From Chitinophagales bacterium (lineage in GTDB: Bacteria > Bacteroidota > Bacteroidia > Chitinophagales > LD1): a stretch of 64,000 nt of DNA. The translations under genes and the position numbers were made by a program. Positions 1 through 6,825 of this stretch are shown in pieces. Numbering within the stretch: position 1 is the stretch's first letter; each line of letters begins with the position of its first letter. The stretch lies in the NCBI GenBank assembly GCA_016786765.1, contig JAEUUZ010000046.1:1-64000 (forward strand), in the 5' to 3' direction. The notes under the pieces are model-generated. The model ran no database searches. It had not been told where the DNA came from and worked only from the letters and a program-made list of their open reading frames with translations.

Positions 1-97
1 ATCGTTGATACTTTTTAGATTCCATGCAACAAAGTTAATTTTGGTAAACTGTTGCGTTAAGTTCTTGAACTCGGGAATGTTCAAAGCCGCTTGCAAC
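1..97 (-). other. End of window inside a further cassette; possible gene start
   Basis: This short stretch lies downstream (minus strand) of repeat site 1 and would be the beginning of the next cassette, which runs off the window. On the minus strand an ATG at 25-23 opens a frame (M-E-S-K-K-Y-Q-R) that is still open at base 1, so a partial gene may start here; eight codons are too few to judge. Bases 75-95 are identical to 2584-2604, the matching position beside repeat site 3, so two cassettes share the same leading sequence. Confidence 0.3.
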
Positions 98-221
98 TAA
101 CGTTTTGCGGCTGTTGCGGTGTGCGGGATTTGGGTGAATAATTTTGATTTTTAGTGCAATTTAAAAGTAACTCAAATTTGCCAATGAAGCAAACTGCCCG
201 CATAACGCAAAACCGCTGTTA
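98..221 (-). repeat. attC-like repeat, site 1 (124 bp)
   Basis: First of three repeats of exactly 124 bp, each opening with TAAC-GTTTTGCG and closing with CGCTGTTA on the plus strand. The two ends fold on each other: the left arm to about base 130 pairs with the right arm from about base 197, sharing TGCGGG and GCG blocks, with an AT-rich centre. It lies just downstream of the DUF262 gene stop at 323, as an attC site lies after a cassette gene. The outer arms differ from sites 2 and 3 while the length is kept. The variable right end GTTACCGG (218-225) is complementary to CCGGTAAC at 2007-2014. It fits the GTT...AAC core of integron sites but not the full RYYYAAC/GTTRRRY consensus. Confidence 0.75.
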
Positions 222-322
222 CCGGATGCCCTATTGTCCAAAAGAAGCGGTTTCGTTTAATGTTTGCTATCAGTATGTTCAAGACGATTAACCCTCATTG
301 CACTGTCTATAAGTATTTGTAG

Positions 323-1321
323 TCACTTTTTAATTACGTACTTTCTAAAAAGTTCGCTCCTTATGACTCTTGCTTGTCTGCTGTTTGTTCCCGAATACAT
401 ATTTGAGTAATATAGTGAAAACTCGTTCGTTTGCTTGTCCTCGTTTTTGTTTTCTAAAACTACTTTTTCAAATTCAACTAAGTTTGGAAGCAAGTCAGCA
501 ACTCTTGTATCATGAAAGAACAATTCTACCACTATTGTGAAAAAGTTAGACTTCCGAAACCAAATTGAATCGTCCTTTAATTCACTCGTAAGAATATCAA
601 TAATCACAGTTGAAAGTAATTGTTTCTTTTCTTCTAAGTTGGGATATTCTGAATTGAATTTGGCGATATATTTTTCAACTTCATTGTCTCTCGTAAAGTA
701 ACCACCTTCTTCAATAGTTGCTAAGACAAGCAGTATGAAATGAAGGTCTGCCATACGCGTTAGTTCACTTTCACTAAAAATGTCAACCTTTAACTCCTTA
801 TTCTTAATTATTTCTAAAATGTCCTTTGCACAACTAATAAACTCACCATTGTAGATGGCTTTGTTAATTTCAATTGCTGTCAAAGTAAAATTTGTTGAGT
901 TTATTCTTTTAAAGATTTCAATAATTGTTTCTGGACTTGCGTCCTTCAAATCACGAACTGTAACATCATAATTTAGAAAATCAGTTTGGTCTTCCTTACC
1001 TAAGTCTTTAAACTTAGGAATATTCTTTTCAAACTTCCAATTCCCTTCAATATATCTTTTAATTGTGGTAATTCTTTGTTGACCATCAACAATAACATTC
1101 TGTGTCGCTAAAGTATCAAGGTTGATACCTTTTTGTGAAATATAGATTTCAGGAAATGGAAACCCGTCCAAGATAGTTTGAATGAACTTCTCCATGTGAG
1201 TCGGTGTCCAAACAAAATCTCTTTGGAATTCTGGTTGTAGTATCAATTCTTCTCTTTGAATTTTCCCAATCAAATCTGAGATTGATTTTTTGTCTGGATG
1301 TGCTGGAATTTGCTTCGCCAT
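323..1321 (-). CDS. DUF262 (GmrSD N-terminal, ParB/Srx-like) protein
   Basis: A 332-residue protein whose first 100 residues match the DUF262 family, with the signature V-D-G-Q-Q-R-I-T-T at residues 78-86 (DGQQR at 79-83) after the conserved LQPEFQRDFVW segment. DUF262 is the ParB/sulfiredoxin-like domain found in the GmrS half of the type IV restriction enzyme GmrSD and in many phage-defence proteins. No C-terminal DUF1524 HNH nuclease motif is visible; the last 230 residues are helical and unassigned. It follows the nucleotidyltransferase-like gene with one base between stop and start, so the two are probably co-translated. It sits inside a repeat-bounded cassette. Family assignment is firm; a defence role is inferred. 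Confidence 0.85.
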   Translation of the reverse strand: MAKQIPAHPDKKSISDLIGKIQREELILQPEFQRDFVWTPTHMEKFIQTILDGFPFPEIYISQKGINLDTLATQNVIVDGQQRITTIKRYIEGNWKFEKNIPKFKDLGKEDQTDFLNYDVTVRDLKDASPETIIEIFKRINSTNFTLTAIEINKAIYNGEFISCAKDILEIIKNKELKVDIFSESELTRMADLHFILLVLATIEEGGYFTRDNEVEKYIAKFNSEYPNLEEKKQLLSTVIIDILTSELKDDSIWFRKSNFFTIVVELFFHDTRVADLLPNLVEFEKVVLENKNEDKQTNEFSLYYSNMYSGTNSRQARVIRSELFRKYVIKK

Positions 1322-1322
1322 A

Positions 1323-1934
1323 TTATATACTTTTTATTTTAGTTGAAATTTCTTCAATTGATGAACGGTAATATTTTTCTGCGTAATAGTAATTCTTGAA
1401 TAAACCACCTTTCACAATGTAGTTTCCAACTTCTGATTTAGAATGTGAAATACTTTTAAAAAAATCGTCCCAATTTTGTTTTAGCTCTTTGAATTCGGTT
1501 GTATTCTGTGGAAGTAAATCCGGTCTCATCCAACCCATCACAAAATATCTCAAGAATTTTTGATACTGTATGAACTGGTCATTCGTTAGTCTAATTTTTT
1601 GGGTTCGGATTTGATATTGATATTCACTTACAAGCTCATAGAAATTATCAAACAGCCTTTCATTAAATAAAACCACATCAATATCGCTGTCAAGACTGAA
1701 CTTAGTAAACTTATAGGGACTGAATCCAAACTTTGATGAGCCGACAATCATTACTTCAAAGAATCCGATCTTAAATTGGTCTGCGATTCGCTTTCTGAAA
1801 TGGTAGTATTCATTCTCTCTATTGTCAAATACAACAGGTATACCATGAAAGAAATGTTTCTGGGTGAACATGCATTTGTCATCTTCGTTAGATAAGTTCA
1901 CAATTTCTTGTCTGTAGTCCTCAATGCTTACCAT
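1323..1934 (-). CDS. Nucleotidyltransferase-fold protein, partner of DUF262 gene
   Basis: A 203-residue protein with a Pol-beta-type nucleotidyltransferase signature: GSSKFG at residues 65-70 followed by SDIDV at 83-87, the G-S...D-x-D pattern that binds metal and nucleotide. It resembles minimal nucleotidyltransferases and synthetase-like proteins used in toxin-antitoxin and defence systems, but the flanking sequence is not one I can name. It is the first gene of a two-gene unit and stops one base before the DUF262 start. No signal peptide or membrane segment. The metal site looks intact, so activity is plausible; the substrate is unknown. Confidence 0.65.
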   Translation of the reverse strand: MVSIEDYRQEIVNLSNEDDKCMFTQKHFFHGIPVVFDNRENEYYHFRKRIADQFKIGFFEVMIVGSSKFGFSPYKFTKFSLDSDIDVVLFNERLFDNFYELVSEYQYQIRTQKIRLTNDQFIQYQKFLRYFVMGWMRPDLLPQNTTEFKELKQNWDDFFKSISHSKSEVGNYIVKGGLFKNYYYAEKYYRSSIEEISTKIKSI

Positions 1935-2010
1935 ATTTCATTAATGTCTTTTTTAAAATTTTTGTTCATAGTATGAATGTTTATAGTCAGCAGTCCCCAA
2001 GGGTTTCCGG

Positions 2011-2134
2011 TAACGTTTTGCGCGTTTACGCTGTGCGGGATTTAGAAGTTTGATTTTCATAATTAGTTACAATTTAAATCTAACTGAAATTTTCGAATGA
2101 AGCAAGTTGCCCGCATAGCGAAAACGCGCTGTTA
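2011..2134 (-). repeat. attC-like repeat, site 2 (124 bp)
   Basis: Second 124-bp repeat, differing from site 3 at only about eight positions, most of them in the AT-rich middle. The outer arms (GCGCG-TTTACGCTGTGCGGG against the complement of CCCGCATAGCG-AAAACGCGC) would form a long stem with bulges. The left end CCGGTAAC (2007-2014) pairs with the right end of site 1, and the right end GTTATGTGC (2131-2139) pairs with the left end of site 3. It lies between cassettes A and B. Confidence 0.75.
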
Positions 2135-2610
2135 TGTGCTGGCGGAGCTTTTGTACATTCTTTCGTCCGCTTTGCGTCTGCGTCCGTTAGTCATTTTTTG
2201 TCAGCGATTTTGTAAGTCGTTTTATTTGTCTGAAAGCAGAGAATAGCGAATTTATTTTCATAACTCATTTGTCTGCCGATAAGTTGTCTGGTTTGAATTG
2301 TTTGTTGGTTAGTCATTTGCGTTTTTTGTCATCGAATTTTGCGTTCCCAAGCCCTAAAAATCAAAATCTCAAAAAAATCGTCATGGAGCCGATACAAACG
2401 CTTACAAATATTTGCTACTTGGATCGCGTCCAGTTGTCATACTGTCGATGCGTCCTGTTTGTAAAATTGTCTTTTTCAAAACTCAAATTCTCTCGTGATT
2501 TAGCCGCGAAAAAATTTGTCATTTCATTCGTCAAAATAGTCAATGAAATCAAGTGTTTTTCGTCAAGATTATCATGAATGTTTGAATGTTCAAAGCCGCT
2601 TGCACATAAC
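2131..2610 (-). mobile_element. Cassette B, apparently non-coding
   Basis: A 480-bp unit between sites 2 and 3 with inverted ends GTTATGTGC (2131-2139) and GCACATAAC (2602-2610); the match continues after two bases with GCGG and CTTT. No convincing gene: the plus-strand frame 2269-2577 runs against the cassette orientation and has no recognisable domain. A 41-codon minus-strand frame (2316 to 2191, ATG to TGA) has the expected orientation but no other support. The sequence is rich in GTC/TTGTC on the plus strand. It may be a decayed, regulatory or RNA-encoding cassette. Confidence 0.5.
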
Positions 2611-2730
2611 GTTTTGCGCGTTTACGCTGTGCGGGATTTAGAAGTTTGATTTTCATAATTTGTTACAACTTAAAGCTAACTCAAATTTTCCAATGAAGCA
2701 AACTGCCCGCATAGCGAAACCGCGCTGTTA
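2607..2730 (-). repeat. attC-like repeat, site 3 (124 bp)
   Basis: Third 124-bp repeat, placed 76 bp after the stop codon of the exported protein encoded at 2807-3358. Its left end pairs with the right end of site 2 and its right end GTTAGCAGT (2727-2735) pairs with ACTGCTAAC at 3399-3407. Near-identity to site 2 within one array resembles the homogeneous repeats of sedentary chromosomal integrons. Confidence 0.75.
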
Positions 2731-3407
2731 GCAGTTGTGCCTTTTTCGTCACTTTTTAGTGACAAAAGCATTTAATGCAAATCTCACAATTCACTTGTCA
2801 AGCTATTTAATGTTCTACAAGTATTCTAAAACGAGTTTGTCTTTCGTCTGTCAGAATTGAAATTATGTAAATACCATTCGTCCAATTTTCAATATCTACT
2901 ACAATAGAATTATCTGTGTCTTTTTGAAGGTAACAACATGTCCCTTTTGTGTCATGTATGGAAACAATGGATTTAGATTTTGGAAATTTAATTGTTAGCG
3001 ATTTTGTCGATTGTAAATAGTCAGGTTTTAGTTCATTCTCGTATTTGTCAGTTAACCCAGTAAAGTAGGTATTAATTGTCCTGCAAATTGAATCAGCCGG
3101 AGCTCCGGGCATCGGAATTCCATATACACACATGTTGTAAGTTTTAGTACTGTCATATGTGTGTGTAATAGTGTCTCGTCCAATTTCTATTAGCGTTTGA
3201 CCGTCACCGAATACCCAATAGTATCCTTCATAAAATAGTCCCATTTTCGTCACTTTGAAGAATACAGTACGTCCATTTGTTTGGCTAATAAAGTCAATTT
3301 GTGCAGATAAGAGATTGCTAAAAAAGAATGGGATTATAAGTAGAATTAACTTTTTCATAGTTATTTTTGAGTTCTCATTTTTCGTCTCCGAGGGCATTAC
3401 TGCTAAC
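2727..3407 (-). mobile_element. Gene cassette C (T9SS-exported protein)
   Basis: A 681-bp unit bounded by GTTAGCAGT at 2727-2735 and ACTGCTAAC at 3399-3407, with a further TGCC/GGCA match after a two-base gap. It carries one minus-strand gene followed by site 3. No 124-bp repeat lies on its promoter side; instead a different hairpin begins at 3401. This is therefore the first cassette of the array, the position next to an attI site in an integron. Confidence 0.6.
2807..3358 (-). CDS. Secreted PKD-like protein with T9SS sorting domain
   Basis: A 183-residue exported protein. The start is set at the ATG at 3358 because it opens directly into a signal peptide (M-K-K-L-I-L-L... ending near S-A-Q); the frame extends 13 codons further upstream without benefit. 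Residues about 40-90 hold a PKD-like pattern (YWVFGDGQT and a HTYDSTKTY block). The last 70 residues resemble the T9SS type A C-terminal sorting domain (sorting signal, ending near NGIYIISI...RFRILVEH). It should be delivered to the outer surface by the type IX machinery. It is the only gene of cassette C. Confidence 0.7.
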   Translation of the reverse strand: MKKLILLIIPFFFSNLLSAQIDFISQTNGRTVFFKVTKMGLFYEGYYWVFGDGQTLIEIGRDTITHTYDSTKTYNMCVYGIPMPGAPADSICRTINTYFTGLTDKYENELKPDYLQSTKSLTIKFPKSKSIVSIHDTKGTCCYLQKDTDNSIVVDIENWTNGIYIISILTDERQTRFRILVEH

Positions 3408-3487
3408 TAGCATATACCCGATACAAACCTTCGCTCATCCACCCCAAACTGGTGCGCTTTGCGAAGTTGTCTATCGTTTTGGTATAT
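3401..3487. repeat. Hairpin beside the array: attI-like site or terminator
   Basis: An imperfect inverted repeat unrelated in sequence to the 124-bp repeats. ATATACC (3412-3418), CGATA and CTTCGC (3429-3434) face GCGAAG (3461-3466), CTATCG and GGTATAT (3481-3487) around a 26-base loop. The cassette-end AAC (3405-3407) lies inside a small palindrome TGCTA-AC-TAGCA (3401-3412). The remaining bases up to the Fic stop at 3598 hold no gene. It could be the primary insertion site, a differently built cassette site belonging to the Fic gene, or a transcription stop for Fic. Confidence 0.45.
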
Positions 3488-3597
3488 TTCATTTTAGTGG
3501 ATATGAAGGGTGGTTTTTATAGTTAATAATTGAGTAGATACAATTCAATCTTTAGAGTGTATGCCATTTTTCATTACCTAAAAATAGCAAGTTGGAA

Positions 3598-4551
3598 CTA
3601 TATTTTCTTGTATTGCGTTGTCTTTTTTTCTCCATATCGCTCTAAAATATGCATATCTACACCGTTCTTTAAATCTCTACTCGCAGTGGCACTCGAAATT
3701 TCAGCAAAAAAGTTCATGTATTCTTTTCTGGTAAATACGCCATCCATTGTTCCTAAAAATATACTCAGCCTATCTATCTCATTCAGCTTTTTTGTCCTTT
3801 GTTGTAACAACTGATCAAGCGATTTATCGATTATACCCAGCATATATTCAATAAATATTGTCGATTTACCCGCTTTGTCCGATAGCGCTAGAGCCTCGTA
3901 ATAAGAGGATTGATTATTCGAGATGAGCGATTCAAACGGTAAAAATTCAAATAATGGATACTCTTTCATTAAAATTAATGTCTGCCATAATCTTCCCACT
4001 CTACCGTTCCCATCCATAAATGGATGTATAAATTCCATTTCATAATGGAAAACACAACTTTTTATTAACGTTAACTCCGATTGGTCTTTTAAATACACGA
4101 AAAGATCTTTCATCAACAAGCTAACATTAGTGTGCGGTGGTGCAACGTGCGCTATTTTCGAACCCTTTACAATCCCTACACTTTGGTTTCTGTATTTCCC
4201 GGGTTGTTCAACCAAACCTTTCATTAATAGATTATGTGCTTTTAAAAAGTCCTGCTCCGATGTATGTCGCAGCACACTTAGTTGCTCATAAACAACAAAT
4301 GCATTTAATACTTCTTTAATGTCTTTTGCTGGTCCAACAACTCTTTTGTTTTCAAGCAATGCAGTTATCTGTTCTTCCGATAGGGTATTACCCTCTATGG
4401 CTAAAGATGATTGTATAGTCTTGATTTTATTCTGTTTTCGCAATTTTGGATTTTGCCTAACCAACATTTTGGCATTTACTTCTCCAATTTTTATCGAAAT
4501 GGAACTAATAAGCTGAAGGGACTTAGATGTAATTTCATATGGTGGTTTCAT
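3598..4551 (-). CDS. Fic family protein (AMP-transferase type)
   Basis: A 317-residue Fic protein. The catalytic loop HPFMDGNGRVGR is at residues 176-187, with the catalytic His176 and the phosphate-binding GNGR intact. An N-terminal inhibitory helix motif S-x-x-x-E-G (S49-LAI-E53-G54) marks the class whose self-inhibition is built into the N terminus. Residues about 260-310 form a winged-helix segment (TASRDLKNG), common in this subgroup and possibly DNA-binding. Fic enzymes usually transfer AMP from ATP to a protein hydroxyl; the target is unknown. It lies between the recombinase (51 bp upstream) and the cassette array, on the same strand. A perfect palindrome sits 14 bp before the start. 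Confidence 0.9.
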   Translation of the reverse strand: MKPPYEITSKSLQLISSISIKIGEVNAKMLVRQNPKLRKQNKIKTIQSSLAIEGNTLSEEQITALLENKRVVGPAKDIKEVLNAFVVYEQLSVLRHTSEQDFLKAHNLLMKGLVEQPGKYRNQSVGIVKGSKIAHVAPPHTNVSLLMKDLFVYLKDQSELTLIKSCVFHYEMEFIHPFMDGNGRVGRLWQTLILMKEYPLFEFLPFESLISNNQSSYYEALALSDKAGKSTIFIEYMLGIIDKSLDQLLQQRTKKLNEIDRLSIFLGTMDGVFTRKEYMNFFAEISSATASRDLKNGVDMHILERYGEKKTTQYKKI

Positions 4552-4565
4552 TTCTTATACTATCA

Positions 4566-4580
4566 TTTGATACTATCAAA
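4566..4580. promoter_or_regulatory. 15-bp palindrome upstream of fic, candidate operator
   Basis: TTTGATA-C-TATCAAA is a perfect inverted repeat with a one-base centre, 14 bp upstream of the Fic start. The nine-base word ATACTATCA occurs twice here (from 4557 and 4570). The position is right for an operator overlapping the promoter. The winged-helix C terminus of the Fic protein makes autoregulation a reasonable guess. Confidence 0.45.
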
Positions 4581-4602
4581 ACTAAACATTTCATACCGCT
4601 TT

Positions 4603-5640
4603 TCATAAATAATCAAAGGGCGATACAATCCGCTGAATACTCTTCGTACTCACATGCGTGTAAATCTCCGTAGTCTTACTACTCCTATGCCCCAAAATCT
4701 CCTGAATGTACCGCAAATCCGTCCCGCTCTCCAACAAATGAGTCGCATAACTGTGCCGCAACCAATGCAACGTCACCGGCTTCGTAATCTTCACTTTCGC
4801 CAAAGCCTGCTTCAAAACCAACTGCAAACTCCGCGCATCATAAGGCTCCCCGGGCTCCTGACCTTCAAAAATCCAAACCAACGGCTTATAACTTTTATAA
4901 TACTCCCCCAAAAGATCCAACACCCGCACCGATAATGGCGCAATCCTGTCCTTTCGCCCCTTAGCCTGCCGAATAATCACCACCCCACGTACCGTATCAA
5001 TATCATTCGGCTTCAAACTCAGCAGCTCCCCGCACCGCAAACCACAACTGTAAATCATCGATAACATTACGCGGTGTTTCAAATTCCCATGCGCCTCCAA
5101 AATCAATTTCACTTCCTCCTTACTCAACACATTCGGCAACAACTTCTGCCGCTTCGGTCTATGAATCAACTCCGGATTCATCTTCGACTGAAACACAATC
5201 CCAAAAAACAACTTAATCGCATTCACAATCTGATTCTGGTACGAAGTCGATAACTTATTCGCCAAAATATATTCGTTATTATAACGAATCACATCCTGCT
5301 CCGTCAAATCCTCCACCGCCCGCTCGTTGTAAAACACCAAAAACGACTTCAACGCCTCCGTATACGTCTTAATCGTACTCTCACTATATCGCCTCGAACA
5401 CAACCACTGCCTAAACCGCTCCACCTGGTCCACATGCCCCGCACTAAACCGCACCTCCTCCGGCAACCTAAACTTCGCCCGGTAAAATGGCGTATCCGGC
5501 AAATGCCAAGCCCCCATCGAAGCACTCCACCGCGCGCCCTCCAACAGCTTTATCCGCGCAATCAACGCCTTGTCCCGCTCAAAATAAACCGCAATCCGCC
5601 TTTCACCACGGTGCGTCACCAACTTTGCCTGCCATTTCAT
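4603..5640 (-). CDS. Tyrosine recombinase with N-terminal extension
   Basis: A 345-residue tyrosine recombinase with all catalytic residues visible: Arg202 (CGLRCGE), Lys228 region (AKGRKDR), His292 and Arg295 (HWLRH), His318 (LGHRS) and the nucleophile Tyr327 (EIYTH). It is longer than XerC/D (about 300) because of an extra N-terminal domain of about 65 residues with spaced tryptophans (W38, W45), followed by a SAM-like core-binding domain (about 70-155). The C terminus ends in VSPFDYL, recalling the end of integron integrases, but the extra IntI-specific segment before the HxxR box is absent. It is on the same strand as, and upstream of, the Fic gene and the cassette array, so it is the natural candidate for the array recombinase. 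The cell Xer function is provided separately by the gene at 34601-35500. Confidence 0.85.
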   Translation of the reverse strand: MKWQAKLVTHRGERRIAVYFERDKALIARIKLLEGARWSASMGAWHLPDTPFYRAKFRLPEEVRFSAGHVDQVERFRQWLCSRRYSESTIKTYTEALKSFLVFYNERAVEDLTEQDVIRYNNEYILANKLSTSYQNQIVNAIKLFFGIVFQSKMNPELIHRPKRQKLLPNVLSKEEVKLILEAHGNLKHRVMLSMIYSCGLRCGELLSLKPNDIDTVRGVVIIRQAKGRKDRIAPLSVRVLDLLGEYYKSYKPLVWIFEGQEPGEPYDARSLQLVLKQALAKVKITKPVTLHWLRHSYATHLLESGTDLRYIQEILGHRSSKTTEIYTHVSTKSIQRIVSPFDYL

Positions 5641-6029
5641 GAACTGTCCAACATTTTCAAATGCACTTTAATACTTTGGGCGTGATATCGGGCTTTTCGT
5701 TCCAATCTTTGCCAATAAGAATCGGCAAAGGATTTCCACTGCAATCCCGCACGCGAAGAGGCCTACCACAAGCCCCTCTAACCACTGCAAAACTAGTAAA
5801 ATCAAGTCCCCTAGTCGAAAGCAAACGACTAAAACCGACAACAAGCAATTACACTAATAATTTGCATTTCAAGTCCCACCCCTTGGAGGGATTTAGGGAG
5901 GTTTTCTATACAAGTCCCCGTTCCATCAAGCCCCCCTTTCCATCCAGTCTCCCCACCCGATGCCTCTATAACGAACAGTTTTCAGTCCCTTCTTCCAAAA
6001 ATCCTCAAAAATTTCTTTGCTTTGCGCTC
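5641..6029. other. Gene-free C-rich intergenic region
   Basis: 389 bp between the divergent recombinase and DUF3822 genes. Reading frames pass through it on both strands, but their translations are low-complexity and lack any domain. It contains small hairpins (CTTTGCC...GGCAAAG near 5706-5730; TAGTCG...CGACTA near 5814-5833) and several AAGTCCC-type blocks, including one next to TTGGAGGGATTTAGGGAGG near 5871-5902. Such blocks look like a dispersed Bacteroidota intergenic repeat, but only one region is available here. Both promoters must lie inside it. Confidence 0.5.
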
Positions 6030-6824
6030 GTGAAACAAACCTACACCATCGATGAAATCGGAATTCTCCTCAGCGCCATGCCCGAAGGAAGTTTCGACCT
6101 ATGCCTCGCCTTCATCGAAAACTCCTTTCGCGTTTGTGTTCGCGGAGCCGATTCCGGAGAGCTCATCTACTACCGCCAATACAGCTTCCTCCAAATCACC
6201 CGCTTCAGCGATGCCCTCCACGAAATGAAAGAAATCGTAGCCACCGAAGTTCTCTTCGCCAATGGCTACAAACACATTAAAATCGGTATAACCGGACGAG
6301 CAGAACTCACCCCACTCGAATTCTATAAACCCCAAGGACCAGGCTATCTGTCTTCCACCTGGGACGAACTTCAAGTTGTCGGCTCACTGCCCATCGATGA
6401 AGCCCTGCAAGAGTTTTATGCTGCTTTTTTCCCAACAGCTACCTATCACGTGCTACCGCTGCAATGGATGAAACTCGTTGCCGCTCAAGCCACACCCGCA
6501 AAGCTTTTCGTGCATATCGATGCCCACTTGCTCTATGTGTTCTACGCCCTTTCACCTTCCGAAATTCGATTCTTCAATACCTTCGATTTTCGTAGCCCCG
6601 AAGATTTTGCCTACTACACCAACCTCATAGCGCAAGAACTCCACATCAACCGCGAAGCTACCGAACTGGTGCTGTCCGGAGATGTAGCCTTCCCATCGCA
6701 ACTCTATAATATCAGTTATACCTATTTCCAAAAAGTTTCCTTCTTGGAATCTCCGGCTGTGGTGCTGTCTAAGCTCTTCGCCCAATACCCGAAACATCAA
6801 AATATTCATCTCTTTAGTCTATAA
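6030..6824 (+). CDS. DUF3822 family protein
   Basis: About 264 residues, function unknown, matching the Bacteroidota DUF3822 family, which is regularly found directly before rsmD. The fold is expected to resemble actin/ASKHA-like ATPase-related domains, without a firm catalytic assignment. The start is uncertain: the frame is open back to 5661, but the first 123 codons encode a Pro/Ser-rich sequence that does not look like protein. A GTG at 6030 (VKQTYTIDE) is taken as the start; an ATG at 6078 is the next option. The stop is two bases before the rsmD start, so the two are probably co-translated. Confidence 0.7.
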   Translation: MKQTYTIDEIGILLSAMPEGSFDLCLAFIENSFRVCVRGADSGELIYYRQYSFLQITRFSDALHEMKEIVATEVLFANGYKHIKIGITGRAELTPLEFYKPQGPGYLSSTWDELQVVGSLPIDEALQEFYAAFFPTATYHVLPLQWMKLVAAQATPAKLFVHIDAHLLYVFYALSPSEIRFFNTFDFRSPEDFAYYTNLIAQELHINREATELVLSGDVAFPSQLYNISYTYFQKVSFLESPAVVLSKLFAQYPKHQNIHLFSL

Positions 6825-6825
6825 T

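Larger units (their letters stand above)
218..2014 (-). mobile_element. Gene cassette A (NTase-like plus DUF262)
   Basis: Unit between repeat sites 1 and 2. Its two ends are inverted copies of each other: GTTACCGGA at 218 and TCCGGTAAC ending at 2014, followed after a two-base mismatch by a further matching CCCT/AGGG. It carries two minus-strand genes and is followed (minus strand) by site 1. The pair of unique, self-complementary ends is what a circularised integron cassette would use to form its own recombination hairpin. That it is mobile is inferred from structure only. Confidence 0.6.

Noticed and set aside
2269-2577. Plus-strand 102-codon frame in cassette B
   Set aside because: Opposite to the cassette orientation, low-complexity, no domain, and in a region that otherwise appears non-coding.
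5657-6029. Frames through the intergenic block, including an N-terminal extension of DUF3822 and a minus-strand 63-codon frame
   Set aside because: The translations are rich in Ser/Pro/Cys/Arg and look like read-through of C-rich repeat DNA; family start is further downstream.
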